The notes beneath the pieces were generated by a model. That model was not told the DNA's origin. It saw only the letters and a list, made by a program, of their open reading frames with translations, and ran no database searches. Source: Halieaceae bacterium UBA4438 (GTDB lineage: Bacteria > Pseudomonadota > Gammaproteobacteria > Pseudomonadales > Halieaceae). Taken from it: 22,716 nucleotides of DNA. The position numbers were made by a program, and so were the translations under genes. The DNA lies in the NCBI GenBank assembly GCA_002390485.1, contig DGPO01000119.1, positions 1,044 through 23,759 on the forward strand, written 5' to 3'. Numbering within the stretch: position 1 is the stretch's first letter; the number at the start of each line of letters is the position of its first letter. Shown here piece after piece: positions 15,266 to 22,557 of the stretch.

Positions 15266-15715
15266 ATGGACGCCATGGACAAAGCCATTTTGAGACTGGT
15301 ACAGACCGACACAACACTGTCCCTAGATGACATCGCAGTGCGGGTTGGGACCTCCAAAACACCCGTTTGGAATCGACTTAAACGCCTGCGGGATGACGGC
15401 GTCATCGCGCGGGAGGTCGCCATTCTGGACCCTGCAGCGCTGGGTTTAGACACGTGCTTTTTTGTCCTTGTCAAAACCAGTGAACACGATGCAGCCTGGC
15501 AAGATCGTTTTTTAGCGGCGGTCAATCAACGACAAGAGGTTATCGAGGCTCACCGCTTAGCCGGAGAAGTAGATTACATACTGAAGGTTCGCGTCCCTAA
15601 TGCCCAAGCTTATGATCAGTTCTATCAAGGACTCATCTCAGACGTGAAGGTTTTTAATGTGACTGCGCTTCTGTCGATGGAAGAGCTCAAGAGCACCACC
15701 GCACTGCCCCTTTAA
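15266..15715 (+). CDS. Lrp/AsnC family transcriptional regulator
   Basis: Counting from the ATG at 15266, the 149-residue protein has an N-terminal winged helix-turn-helix (about 4-52; the recognition part is VGTSKTPVWNRLKRL) and an Lrp-type ligand/oligomerisation (RAM) domain (about 60-140, with GEVDYILKVRV at 100-110). AGAGGA eight bases upstream supports this start over an in-frame TTG at 15239. It is divergent from the cysG operon, so it probably controls that operon and itself, perhaps sensing cysteine or another amino acid. This is inference from position. Confidence 0.88.
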   Translation: MDAMDKAILRLVQTDTTLSLDDIAVRVGTSKTPVWNRLKRLRDDGVIAREVAILDPAALGLDTCFFVLVKTSEHDAAWQDRFLAAVNQRQEVIEAHRLAGEVDYILKVRVPNAQAYDQFYQGLISDVKVFNVTALLSMEELKSTTALPL

Positions 15716-15753
15716 GATCTTTTTCTGGACACACCGATTGGGCTTCTTTTAGT

Positions 15754-15770
15754 ATGAGAATCGTTCTCAT
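15754..15770. promoter_or_regulatory. Fur-box-like palindrome
   Basis: ATGAGAATCGTTCTCAT has perfect 7-base arms around TCG. In the 7-1-7 view (TGAGAAT-C-GTTCTCA) it is close to the Fur consensus TGATAATNATTATCA. It lies 26 bases upstream of the PepSY gene start, at the place of the promoter, so iron-dependent repression of that gene and the cytochrome b561 gene is likely. Confidence 0.72.
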
Positions 15771-15796
15771 TAACTTGCCTGTACAGAGGAAATCTC

Positions 15797-16084
15797 ATGA
15801 ATAAAATTATCGCTCTCTCGTCGGCCATTGTGGTCACAACGCTCTCCTCTTTCTCACACGCAGGCGCTGACTGCACCGAGTATCCAAAGTCACAGTGGAT
15901 GAGCGTGCTCGATCTACAAAAGCGAATCGTCAATGAATACGGCTTTTCCATTAAAAATTTCAAAGTTGATGACGAGTGCTATGAAATTTATGGGTGGCAA
16001 ACCGATGAAGACGGAAAAGAGCAAAAGATCGAGGTGTACTTCGATGCGTCAAATGGCGACATTGTTAAGAAAAAGATGAAGTAA
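15797..16084 (+). CDS. Secreted PepSY-like small protein
   Basis: The 95-residue precursor has a signal peptide (about 1-22, cleavage after SHA) and a small domain of the PepSY kind: a helix starting MSVLDLQKRIVNEYGF, strands around FKVDDECYEIYGW and EQKIEVYFDASNGDIV, and a lysine tail. Cys26 and Cys61 could form a disulfide in the periplasm. AGAGGA seven bases before the ATG supports the start. A Fur-box-like palindrome lies just upstream and a cytochrome b561 gene starts three bases after the stop. PepSY domains often accompany membrane b-type cytochromes and ferric reductases, so a periplasmic partner or modulator of the next protein is plausible. Confidence 0.78.
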   Translation: MNKIIALSSAIVVTTLSSFSHAGADCTEYPKSQWMSVLDLQKRIVNEYGFSIKNFKVDDECYEIYGWQTDEDGKEQKIEVYFDASNGDIVKKKMK

Positions 16085-16087
16085 TGC

Positions 16088-16615
16088 ATGCGCTGGGACC
16101 TCTACATTCGCCTGTTTCATTGGTCCCTAGCTGCGGGAATAGTCGCTAACTATTTTCTTTTAGAAGAAGGCGAGACGCTTCACGAATGGGTAGGTTACGT
16201 CGTTTGCGCTCTTGTGGTATTCCGTCTCCTATGGGGGTTTTTGGGCCCAACGCGTGCGCGCTTCAGCACGTTTCTCAAGCCTCCCAATATCGCCTTTTAT
16301 GAAATGAGGGAGCTTGCTTCACCTCACACCCTTCCAAACACGCACACGGCACTGGGCGGGTATCAGCTTGTGCTGGTCCTTGCGCTTGTTATTGGTGTTG
16401 GGCTCACAGGCTGGATGCAAGATCTTGATGCATTTTGGGGGGAAGACTGGCTCCAAGATCTGCATGAGCTACTTGCGGACGCGTTAATACTCGTGGCCTG
16501 CTTCCACGTGGCCGCGGTGTTATGGATCCAGTTCGCGCTTAAGACCCCCCTGCTGCACCGAATGTGGTTTGGCAGGAAATACGCGACCAAAGCGGGTCAG
16601 GCACGAGACGTCTAG
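16088..16615 (+). CDS. Cytochrome b561-type membrane diheme protein
   Basis: The 175-residue product has four membrane helices and fits the bacterial cytochrome b561 / Ni,Fe-hydrogenase b-type group. Likely heme-ligand histidines are H11 (RLFHWSL), H32 (LHEWVGY), H126 (LHELLAD) and H140 (CFHVAAVL). Such proteins pass electrons across or within the inner membrane. The ATG lies three bases after the PepSY stop with no strong ribosome binding site of its own, so translation is probably coupled. Behind a Fur-box-like site, a role in ferric iron or heme-linked reduction is the simplest guess. It ends one base from the convergent zinc-ribbon gene. Confidence 0.88.
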   Translation: MRWDLYIRLFHWSLAAGIVANYFLLEEGETLHEWVGYVVCALVVFRLLWGFLGPTRARFSTFLKPPNIAFYEMRELASPHTLPNTHTALGGYQLVLVLALVIGVGLTGWMQDLDAFWGEDWLQDLHELLADALILVACFHVAAVLWIQFALKTPLLHRMWFGRKYATKAGQARDV

Positions 16616-16616
16616 C

Positions 16617-16862
16617 CTAGGACGCGTCAGGGTCGCTGTTGGCACCTGGCGTGTCTAAAACGACGGGCGCGCCACCAAGAACACTTCCACACACGGAACA
16701 GGCGGCGATGTCTTTGATACCGCGACGGGTTAACGTTGGCAACACCTGAGACTCGCAAGTCAAACAGTAGGTCTCAGACGCTAGTCGTGGGGAAAAGATG
16801 CCGACCCCAATCCAGAGGGCCAGCGCGCCAAAGATCAACATGATAAACAGCTCAGCGCTCAT
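16617..16862 (-). CDS. Membrane-anchored zinc-ribbon protein
   Basis: This 81-residue protein has one N-terminal membrane helix (about 4-24), then CxxC at 33-36 and CxxC at 55-58 in a zinc-ribbon or rubredoxin-like spacing, and an acidic tail (ANSDPDAS). No further family assignment is possible. The four cysteines would hold a zinc or iron ion on one face of the membrane. The ribosome binding site is weak. It lies 28 bases downstream of a 29-residue membrane peptide gene on the same strand, so the two may work together. Confidence 0.6.
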   Translation of the reverse strand: MSAELFIMLIFGALALWIGVGIFSPRLASETYCLTCESQVLPTLTRRGIKDIAACSVCGSVLGGAPVVLDTPGANSDPDAS

Positions 16863-16890
16863 GCGTTGCAGCCTACTTGAGCCTGTAAGC

Positions 16891-16980
16891 CTATTTGTAT
16901 TCGCCGACCCACACGCAAAGCCATGCTAAAAAAGCAGCCGCAGAGATACCGGCAAAAAACAAGAGTGTCCCAAAATCCAT
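16891..16980 (-). CDS. 29-residue single-TM small protein
   Basis: A short frame encodes MDFGTLLFFAGISAAAFLAW followed by nine residues ending VGEYK. One hydrophobic helix spans about residues 5-25, with a charged C-terminus. AAGGA seven bases before the ATG is a good ribosome binding site. The size and layout are those of small oxidase or transporter subunits such as CydX or CcoS, but the sequence is not one I recognise. A different overlapping frame (16859-17080) also has a Shine-Dalgarno-like sequence, so the choice here rests on the membrane-helix composition. Confidence 0.5.
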   Translation of the reverse strand: MDFGTLLFFAGISAAAFLAWLCVWVGEYK

Positions 16981-17158
16981 GAACGAGTCCTTGGCTAAAA
17001 CGCCACATGGAGCAGACTAAAACCCTAATCACCGACCCGACACTCATTTTTTCCAAGACTGTGAACTGGCTCATATTCATTCCTTATCCTCGTTGCTTAA
17101 ATACCGATACGCACTCTGTGCGCACTGAATCACAGCCGCAAAAGCGCGCACCAAGCAC

Positions 17159-17779
17159 TCACAAACCCTCGGCGCCACGCTCAGGGTCAATCCATCGCTG
17201 CAAACCTACAGCAAATAAGATCACTAAGGTCCCGCCAAGATGCGCCATCACAGCCACGTTTTCCACGGTTCCAGATGCAATAATGGGTCGTCCCAAAGCC
17301 GCTTCAGAACCCACCTTCAGGGTCACTGCAATCACTAGCCAGACGGCCCACTGATCACCCCGTCTTGCTAATGCAAGTAATCCACCCACCAGCAAGCCGT
17401 GTAAGCCGCCCGATAACCCGCGAGTCTCGACAACCACAAAATCAAGCGCCGGTGGTCTACTCAGTAAATGTTCGGCGCCGGTCGCCCCTATCGTACCCAG
17501 TAACAAGTAAACCGCGAGAGTAGTCGGTGGTGCTGAACGATTGATCAGTACCGTAATTACGGCTACCGCGACAAGATTTAACATCAGGTGGCTAACGTTC
17601 TCGTGAACAAGACCCGCCGTCAGCAGTTGCCAATAGCTGAAGTCGTATCGCTGATACGCAAACGCCTCCTGCCATAAAACGGGCATCAGTGACACCAGCC
17701 CGAGCACGACGATGGTCAGCGCTGCCAGCGGGATAGACGAAGCGTGCTCCTGGCCGGGTGGCCGCCTTTTCAAGGGCAT
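17159..17779 (-). CDS. rrtA: Rhombosortase (rhomboid-type intramembrane serine protease)
   Basis: This 206-residue membrane protein has about six helices and the rhomboid core: H59, H64 and N68 in GLVHENVSHLMLNL, catalytic Ser123 in RGLSGGLHG (120-128), and catalytic His180 in AHLGG. Its short length and HxxxxHxxxN pattern fit the rhombosortase subgroup, which cleaves proteins bearing a GlyGly-CTERM tail. The gene directly upstream encodes such a protein. The start codon lies in the loop of an inverted repeat that also holds the Shine-Dalgarno sequence (AAGGG, only three bases from the ATG). The gap to the protease gene is 67 bases, consistent with one transcript. Confidence 0.85.
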   Translation of the reverse strand: MPLKRRPPGQEHASSIPLAALTIVVLGLVSLMPVLWQEAFAYQRYDFSYWQLLTAGLVHENVSHLMLNLVAVAVITVLINRSAPPTTLAVYLLLGTIGATGAEHLLSRPPALDFVVVETRGLSGGLHGLLVGGLLALARRGDQWAVWLVIAVTLKVGSEAALGRPIIASGTVENVAVMAHLGGTLVILFAVGLQRWIDPERGAEGL

Positions 17780-17789
17780 TTACCCTTGA
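17770..17789 (-). promoter_or_regulatory. Inverted repeat enclosing the rhombosortase start codon
   Basis: TCAAGGG and CCCTTGA are perfect 7-base arms separated by six bases. In the minus-strand RNA the 5' arm contains the AAGGG ribosome binding site, the loop contains the AUG and the 3' arm is codons 2-3. There is no U-tract, so it is not a terminator. It could limit initiation until a ribosome or factor opens the stem. Confidence 0.55.
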
Positions 17790-17846
17790 GTACGTAGAGC
17801 GCCAAACACGTGCTCATCGAGCCGCGCTGGGCGCCGCGCACCGTTG

Positions 17847-20800
17847 TTATTGTCCAGGGCGGGCGACATGACGCGTTCGCCAAACAATGACCGCGAGTAG
17901 CAGGAGCATGTACCACTCTGAACTTCCACCCGAACTTGGCTTATCTTGCACGGTAATGGAAAGTGTAGCGGGCACACTAACCGCACCGTCGCTCACAACA
18001 ACCTCAAAACGGAGTGTTTCTGTTGCGCTCACTTTGGGCGTCGTTATAGTCACCGAGGCCGTATTTCGACCAGAGATCGTGGCAAGTGAACCTGACGTTT
18101 GCGCCCAGGAGTACGTGTAATTCTCTCCAGCGGCGGCGTTGGTTACTGTGACGGAGGCACTGACGATGCCGCCTTCTTGGACCGATGACAGATCCACAGC
18201 GACCGCCACTTCAGGTGTGATATTCGTCACGGTCACAACATACTCTTCCGTCGTTACGTCGACGCCGTCGCTAACTGAAACGCTAAAGATCAGGTCCTCA
18301 GAGGCTACAGCGATTCGTGGAAGGCCCATGGCCAGATCAGCGGTGTTCTGTCCGGTAAGCGTTGCCGCAGTTCCCGACGTTTGGCTCCACTGATAGGTGT
18401 AGGTGTCGTCGTCAGCGGCGTTTGTAACATCAACCGAAACGGTGGTCTGAGCGCCCTCCTCCAGTAAATCCTGCGGCGCTGACAACGAGAGTTCAGGCGG
18501 CACATTTGTTACCTCCAGTGAGAACTGCTCTGAGACCTGACCACCCGCACCATCGTCGACCGTGAACGCAAAAACGAGAATCTCTGCATTTTTGACGCGC
18601 GGCGAGGTAATGGTCACTTCTTTCGTATCAGCACCCAGTAACACAGCCTCAGGTCCTGAAAGTTGAACCCAGTTGTAGGTCAACACATCGCCCGAGTTCC
18701 GATCTGTCGTCTCAGCGACCACGCCAACGGAGGCGCCCTCTTCAACGCTGTCACTGTATTTGTCCAAGGACAATCGGGGCAAACTGTTGTCGCAGACTAC
18801 CGAGTCACCCGGCACCGTTTCAAACAGCATGGGTGAGGCGATATTGGATACTGAAACATTGTCTATCCACCAACCGTAGTCGGCCACCGACTGATCCGAC
18901 ACAATGCGGAATCGGAATCGAACCTTTGATCCGTTCAAACTGGCACCAAAGCTAATGGTCTCGCGCACGCCCTCAAAAGAATCTGCATCTAGACGACCGT
19001 TGTAGGCGGGTCGACCCGACAATGCCGACTGATTAAAGTCGAGCAATGTGCTCGGATAGCCGACACTAAACTGGCCACCGGCGTCCGTCGCGTCTTGCCA
19101 GTCACCCCCGTCAACGCTGATTTCAACAACGCCACCATCCCAGTCAGCTTCGATCCAGTAGTAGTGCCAAAAACTGATCGCAAAATCAGCGCCGTCGCCA
19201 ACGGTGAACTCGATGGTCTCGGTCACCACATCGGTAGGGTACGGGTTGTTCAGTAAGAGCATGATGCGAGTACCCAGTGGCTCACCCGTAAAACTCTGAA
19301 ACAACGCCACGTTTTCAGCGTCAACAACTTGGGTACCCTCGGCGGGAATCGACTCTTGGTAGAGGACACGCTCTTTGAAGGCGGAGAAAAACGACCGTGA
19401 CTCCATGTCCTCCAGGATCTGATCGCCCACCAATGGCTTTGGCTCAAAGTCGTAATTTACAACGGTCGCCAGTTCAACTGGGGCGGGCTCTACCGTTTCG
19501 TCACCCGTTTCGATTTCCAAGAACTGAAGCTCCATCGTCAGGGTATCTGCCGTCCCTGCTGCGTTGAGCACCACTTCTATTTCCGGGCTGAATACTGTTT
19601 CAAACAAATCAACATTTGAAAACTCAACAATACCGCCGTTTTCCATGGTGACGTCGTGACCACTCGTAACAACCGCTTGTGCGCGGATCATTGATAAAAA
19701 TTCAGATCCCGTATTGCTGACGTCAAAAGAAATAGTTCCGGTCTCACCGACATCCAAAACGCCGTCGCGCGAACAAAAGCCAGCATCGAGGCCATCAAAA
19801 TCTTCAGTCAGATCAAAGTTTTCGGTTTCATAGGTCGACAACTGACTGAGATAAGACTCCGACACACCGGACAAAGGGTAAGCACCACGCGACGGTGGAA
19901 CCGCACCAAGCCCCATTCCTCTGCGCGCAAAAGCCTCAATAGCCAACGTATAGTCCGCTGTATCACTGGCGTACATAGCCGCGAGAATAGCGTCGCGCGC
20001 CTCGGTGTAGGTGGGTGCAATCGGTGTCATCTTATAACCGGCGACAAGGTAATCCGCCATTCGACTCTCAGCCTCGCTAAACGCATGCACGTCGAGTAAT
20101 CCAACGTAGATATCCCACAACATCGAGGCCCACACCTCACCAGCAGCATGGGGTGAGCCATTTGAGGTTGGTGGCAAACCTTCAGGCTCTGCACCGTCCT
20201 GTATATGAGTGAACGTCAGCGGGTTGACTGTCATATTGACTGTATAGGGCGCACGTCTTACTGAATTGGTAAAGTTGGCCACGTGGGTACTTACGGTGTA
20301 CCCAGTCTCAAAGTTTGCGTTTCCTTCGATTTGAGCATGGGACTCCCGAAGCAGGAACATGAGTGCATGAAAGTCGCTCCATCCCTCACCCATCGCACGT
20401 CCTTGAAAATTAACCAGGCCGTTCGCATTACCCACCAAGCGATTCTGAATGTAGTGTCCCCACTCGTGCGCAATGATGCCGTTATCAAAGGTGGAATCTT
20501 TGAGTGCGCCGTTAGACAGTAGCTCGGCAGTGACCTCTTCGGATGCTTCGATTAATGCGCGTACGGGTGCGATATCATTGAATGAAACACCGACCGTCGG
20601 GACCACATTTGGCGTCACGTCGCCGAAAAGCACGTAATCGTCAGTCACAATAACGAGTGCTGCAGCACCCGCTATGCGTGCATTTTCCGCCTGCGTGACG
20701 TAGGTACAATCCGCGGCAGTGGGGCTGTCGACGAGCACGATGTTTCCAGTAACCTCCTCAATGTTGGTGATCGCCTCACAGGCATCGGTTTCTGTGCCTC

Positions 20801-22406
20801 CGTCACCCGCGAGACCATCAGTAGGCACGACGATCCTCGCCGACAGTGTGGGGTAGACCTGAGGACCAAACATTGCGGGCGCTGTAAAACCCATGAGACC
20901 AATCTCGGGATGCGAGGTAACCGTCAGGCCAAAATCCTCGCCGTACTCGATATCCTTCGATAGGAACAAATACTGCTGCATCCGCGGACTCGCGCCATCC
21001 GCTGGTGTGTACATGTTCGCGTTGTTAAATCCTGATGAGTCCTGTCCTTGAACGATCAACGGATCGCCCCCAATGCCACCTCGGTCGTAATTCAAAAACT
21101 GGGCGTTGAAGGACTGCTCGTCAAATCCGTGGTCGTACCACCAATCGTGAAGGTAGTTGTTCATGTAAAACAAATTTACAATTGCCGCGCTGTAATTGTC
21201 CTTTGTGGAACCGTTAACGGGATCGTACACATAGTTCCACGCCTGATCTGAGGTGAGGTCGGGGGAAATATCAGTCTCATCCTTGTCGTCACCGCCCGTG
21301 ATATCACCATAAGCAAACGCATTATTGCCTTCCAGCGAACTGGTAAACCCAGGAATCCAAGGATCGACAGTGCTCAAAATCGGGAGCGCATCGACAGTTA
21401 TTACCGTCATATCAACGATGTCTGTCGCGTCCGGCTCTTCATCGATCTTGGGAATGACATCGCCATGCGGACCTTGCAACAGAGACTTATCGGCTTGGCG
21501 CCCAAATACGCCGTACTCATACGCCTCATTTTCAACCAAGTTTCGGCGGTACAGCACCTCGCCATCTTTATCGACAACAAAGCTATACAACATCTCTTGG
21601 CCCGACGTCGGGTGTGTCACGCCCACCTCGAGGTAGTGCGCGGGAATGACTTCACGTTCACCCGGAAAATACACACGCTTAACTCGCGAGAGTCCGCGAA
21701 GCTCAAGGTCTGCGTTTGTCGTAAGCGTTGCCACATCGAAACGACCACGTCTCTTTGCGTCAATCACCGTAGCTGATACCGGCGAGTCGGCCAGATCCGT
21801 GAGCGCCGCTGAAAACGCCTCATCCGTCGACCCAAAAGATCTCAGTTTTGGGCTGTCTGCCTGACCGGCAGGTACTGACGCAAAATACCCCGAGGCCGCC
21901 ACCATGTTGTGGTCTTGATCCATCAAGATGTTCAGCTCTCGATTAAAGACCTCGACACCAAAAAGCGCCTGCCCAAACTTAGCGACAATAGCACCACGAC
22001 CCATATCATGAAGTGAGGTCAGGTCTGCCGTTTGCGCTTGCTTCTTACGCGCGGCGCCCACCCCACTCATCACTTCTAAGTAGTGCCGTGCCGCAAACTC
22101 CGCACGATCGAAATCTTCGACCCCGTTAAACGTCGGGCGTTTAATCGTCGCGCGATTCCAGCGAAACGTGGTCGAACCCAAGTCTTGATCATATTGGTCT
22201 AAGGGGAAACGACTACTCGTTCTCAACCGCATACTTGCTGGAAGTGCGCGACGAGGCAAAACAAATTCATCTGCGCTTAGTACGCCGATGCTGGAGTCGA
22301 TGTTGGGTTTGGACACTTCCGCAGGGGAGACAACCGCGGTCGCAATATTGGACACCCCAAGGAGGAGCAGAAAAGTGATGAGGTCTTTATGACGGAGCGG
22401 AGTCAT
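17847..22406 (-). CDS. M36 (fungalysin-type) metalloprotease with GlyGly-CTERM tail
   Basis: This 1519-residue secreted protease starts with a signal peptide (about 1-24). A propeptide region (about 70-290) is followed by the catalytic part with zinc motif HEWGH at 647-651 and GEGWSDFH, whose E674 is the probable third ligand. A PA-type insert (about 545-635) sits just before the zinc motif. After the catalytic part come a beta-sandwich region (870-985), a jelly-roll-like region (about 990-1190, ending WWIDNVSVSN) and three PKD/K319L-like repeats (1208-1488). The end is GGSSEWYMLLLLAVIVWRTR, a GlyGly-CTERM sorting signal. GGAGG lies close before the ATG. It probably degrades extracellular protein; the tail would be processed by the neighbouring rhombosortase after inner-membrane translocation, then type II secretion would carry it out (known for this family). 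Confidence 0.92.
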   Translation of the reverse strand: MTPLRHKDLITFLLLLGVSNIATAVVSPAEVSKPNIDSSIGVLSADEFVLPRRALPASMRLRTSSRFPLDQYDQDLGSTTFRWNRATIKRPTFNGVEDFDRAEFAARHYLEVMSGVGAARKKQAQTADLTSLHDMGRGAIVAKFGQALFGVEVFNRELNILMDQDHNMVAASGYFASVPAGQADSPKLRSFGSTDEAFSAALTDLADSPVSATVIDAKRRGRFDVATLTTNADLELRGLSRVKRVYFPGEREVIPAHYLEVGVTHPTSGQEMLYSFVVDKDGEVLYRRNLVENEAYEYGVFGRQADKSLLQGPHGDVIPKIDEEPDATDIVDMTVITVDALPILSTVDPWIPGFTSSLEGNNAFAYGDITGGDDKDETDISPDLTSDQAWNYVYDPVNGSTKDNYSAAIVNLFYMNNYLHDWWYDHGFDEQSFNAQFLNYDRGGIGGDPLIVQGQDSSGFNNANMYTPADGASPRMQQYLFLSKDIEYGEDFGLTVTSHPEIGLMGFTAPAMFGPQVYPTLSARIVVPTDGLAGDGGTETDACEAITNIEEVTGNIVLVDSPTAADCTYVTQAENARIAGAAALVIVTDDYVLFGDVTPNVVPTVGVSFNDIAPVRALIEASEEVTAELLSNGALKDSTFDNGIIAHEWGHYIQNRLVGNANGLVNFQGRAMGEGWSDFHALMFLLRESHAQIEGNANFETGYTVSTHVANFTNSVRRAPYTVNMTVNPLTFTHIQDGAEPEGLPPTSNGSPHAAGEVWASMLWDIYVGLLDVHAFSEAESRMADYLVAGYKMTPIAPTYTEARDAILAAMYASDTADYTLAIEAFARRGMGLGAVPPSRGAYPLSGVSESYLSQLSTYETENFDLTEDFDGLDAGFCSRDGVLDVGETGTISFDVSNTGSEFLSMIRAQAVVTSGHDVTMENGGIVEFSNVDLFETVFSPEIEVVLNAAGTADTLTMELQFLEIETGDETVEPAPVELATVVNYDFEPKPLVGDQILEDMESRSFFSAFKERVLYQESIPAEGTQVVDAENVALFQSFTGEPLGTRIMLLLNNPYPTDVVTETIEFTVGDGADFAISFWHYYWIEADWDGGVVEISVDGGDWQDATDAGGQFSVGYPSTLLDFNQSALSGRPAYNGRLDADSFEGVRETISFGASLNGSKVRFRFRIVSDQSVADYGWWIDNVSVSNIASPMLFETVPGDSVVCDNSLPRLSLDKYSDSVEEGASVGVVAETTDRNSGDVLTYNWVQLSGPEAVLLGADTKEVTITSPRVKNAEILVFAFTVDDGAGGQVSEQFSLEVTNVPPELSLSAPQDLLEEGAQTTVSVDVTNAADDDTYTYQWSQTSGTAATLTGQNTADLAMGLPRIAVASEDLIFSVSVSDGVDVTTEEYVVTVTNITPEVAVAVDLSSVQEGGIVSASVTVTNAAAGENYTYSWAQTSGSLATISGRNTASVTITTPKVSATETLRFEVVVSDGAVSVPATLSITVQDKPSSGGSSEWYMLLLLAVIVWRTRHVARPGQ
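17850..17933 (-). other. GlyGly-CTERM sorting tail of the protease
   Basis: Residues 1492-1519 show the three-part layout: a Ser/Gly-rich stretch (SGGSS), a single hydrophobic helix (WYMLLLLAVIVW) and a basic end (RTRHVARPGQ). This is the known rhombosortase substrate signature. The basic tail is a little longer than usual. Confidence 0.85.
17943..18785 (-). repeat. Three tandem PKD/K319L-like domains in the protease
   Basis: Residues 1208-1300, 1301-1397 and 1398-1488 are three related beta-sandwich repeats. Each has an EEG or QEG turn, a (Y/L)TY-x-W-x-Q-x-SG block, a central VTITSPRV-like strand and a (V/S)(S/D)DG segment. Such domains usually act as spacers or bind polysaccharide or protein at the cell surface. 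Confidence 0.75.
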
Positions 22407-22410
22407 GGCT

Positions 22411-22426
22411 CCTCCTGATTATAATC
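22411..22426 (-). promoter_or_regulatory. Strong ribosome binding site next to a TATAAT palindrome
   Basis: AGGAGG at 22411-22416 lies four bases before the protease ATG. Directly upstream is GATTATAATC (22417-22426), a perfect 10-bp palindrome containing TATAAT. If this were the -10 box, transcription would begin at the ribosome binding site, which is unlikely; a role as operator is possible. No good -35 box is seen at the right distance. Confidence 0.35.
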
Positions 22427-22467
22427 AACGCAACTTACACTGCTTAACATTAGCACTTTTTACCTGC

Positions 22468-22485
22468 CCTGCCGACGTGGGCAGG
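22468..22485. promoter_or_regulatory. GC-rich inverted repeat upstream of the protease
   Basis: CCTGCC and GGCAGG form a perfect 6-bp stem around a 6-base loop. The repeat lies between the end of the truncated upstream gene and the protease start. No U-run follows on the minus strand, so it is not a standard terminator. It could be a weak terminator or an operator. Confidence 0.3.
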
Positions 22486-22557
22486 ACCCGGTCCGTGCCT
22501 CGACGAATCGGTGCACCGCGTTGAAGTTTAGTCGATCGACGTTAGAAAAAGGGCCGT

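Noticed and set aside
16859..17080. 73-residue minus-strand frame with Shine-Dalgarno-like sequence GAGGATAAGGA before its ATG codons
   Set aside because: The signal is good, but the frame overlaps the 29-residue membrane peptide in another frame and its cysteine- and arginine-rich sequence looks non-coding. A short leader peptide remains possible.
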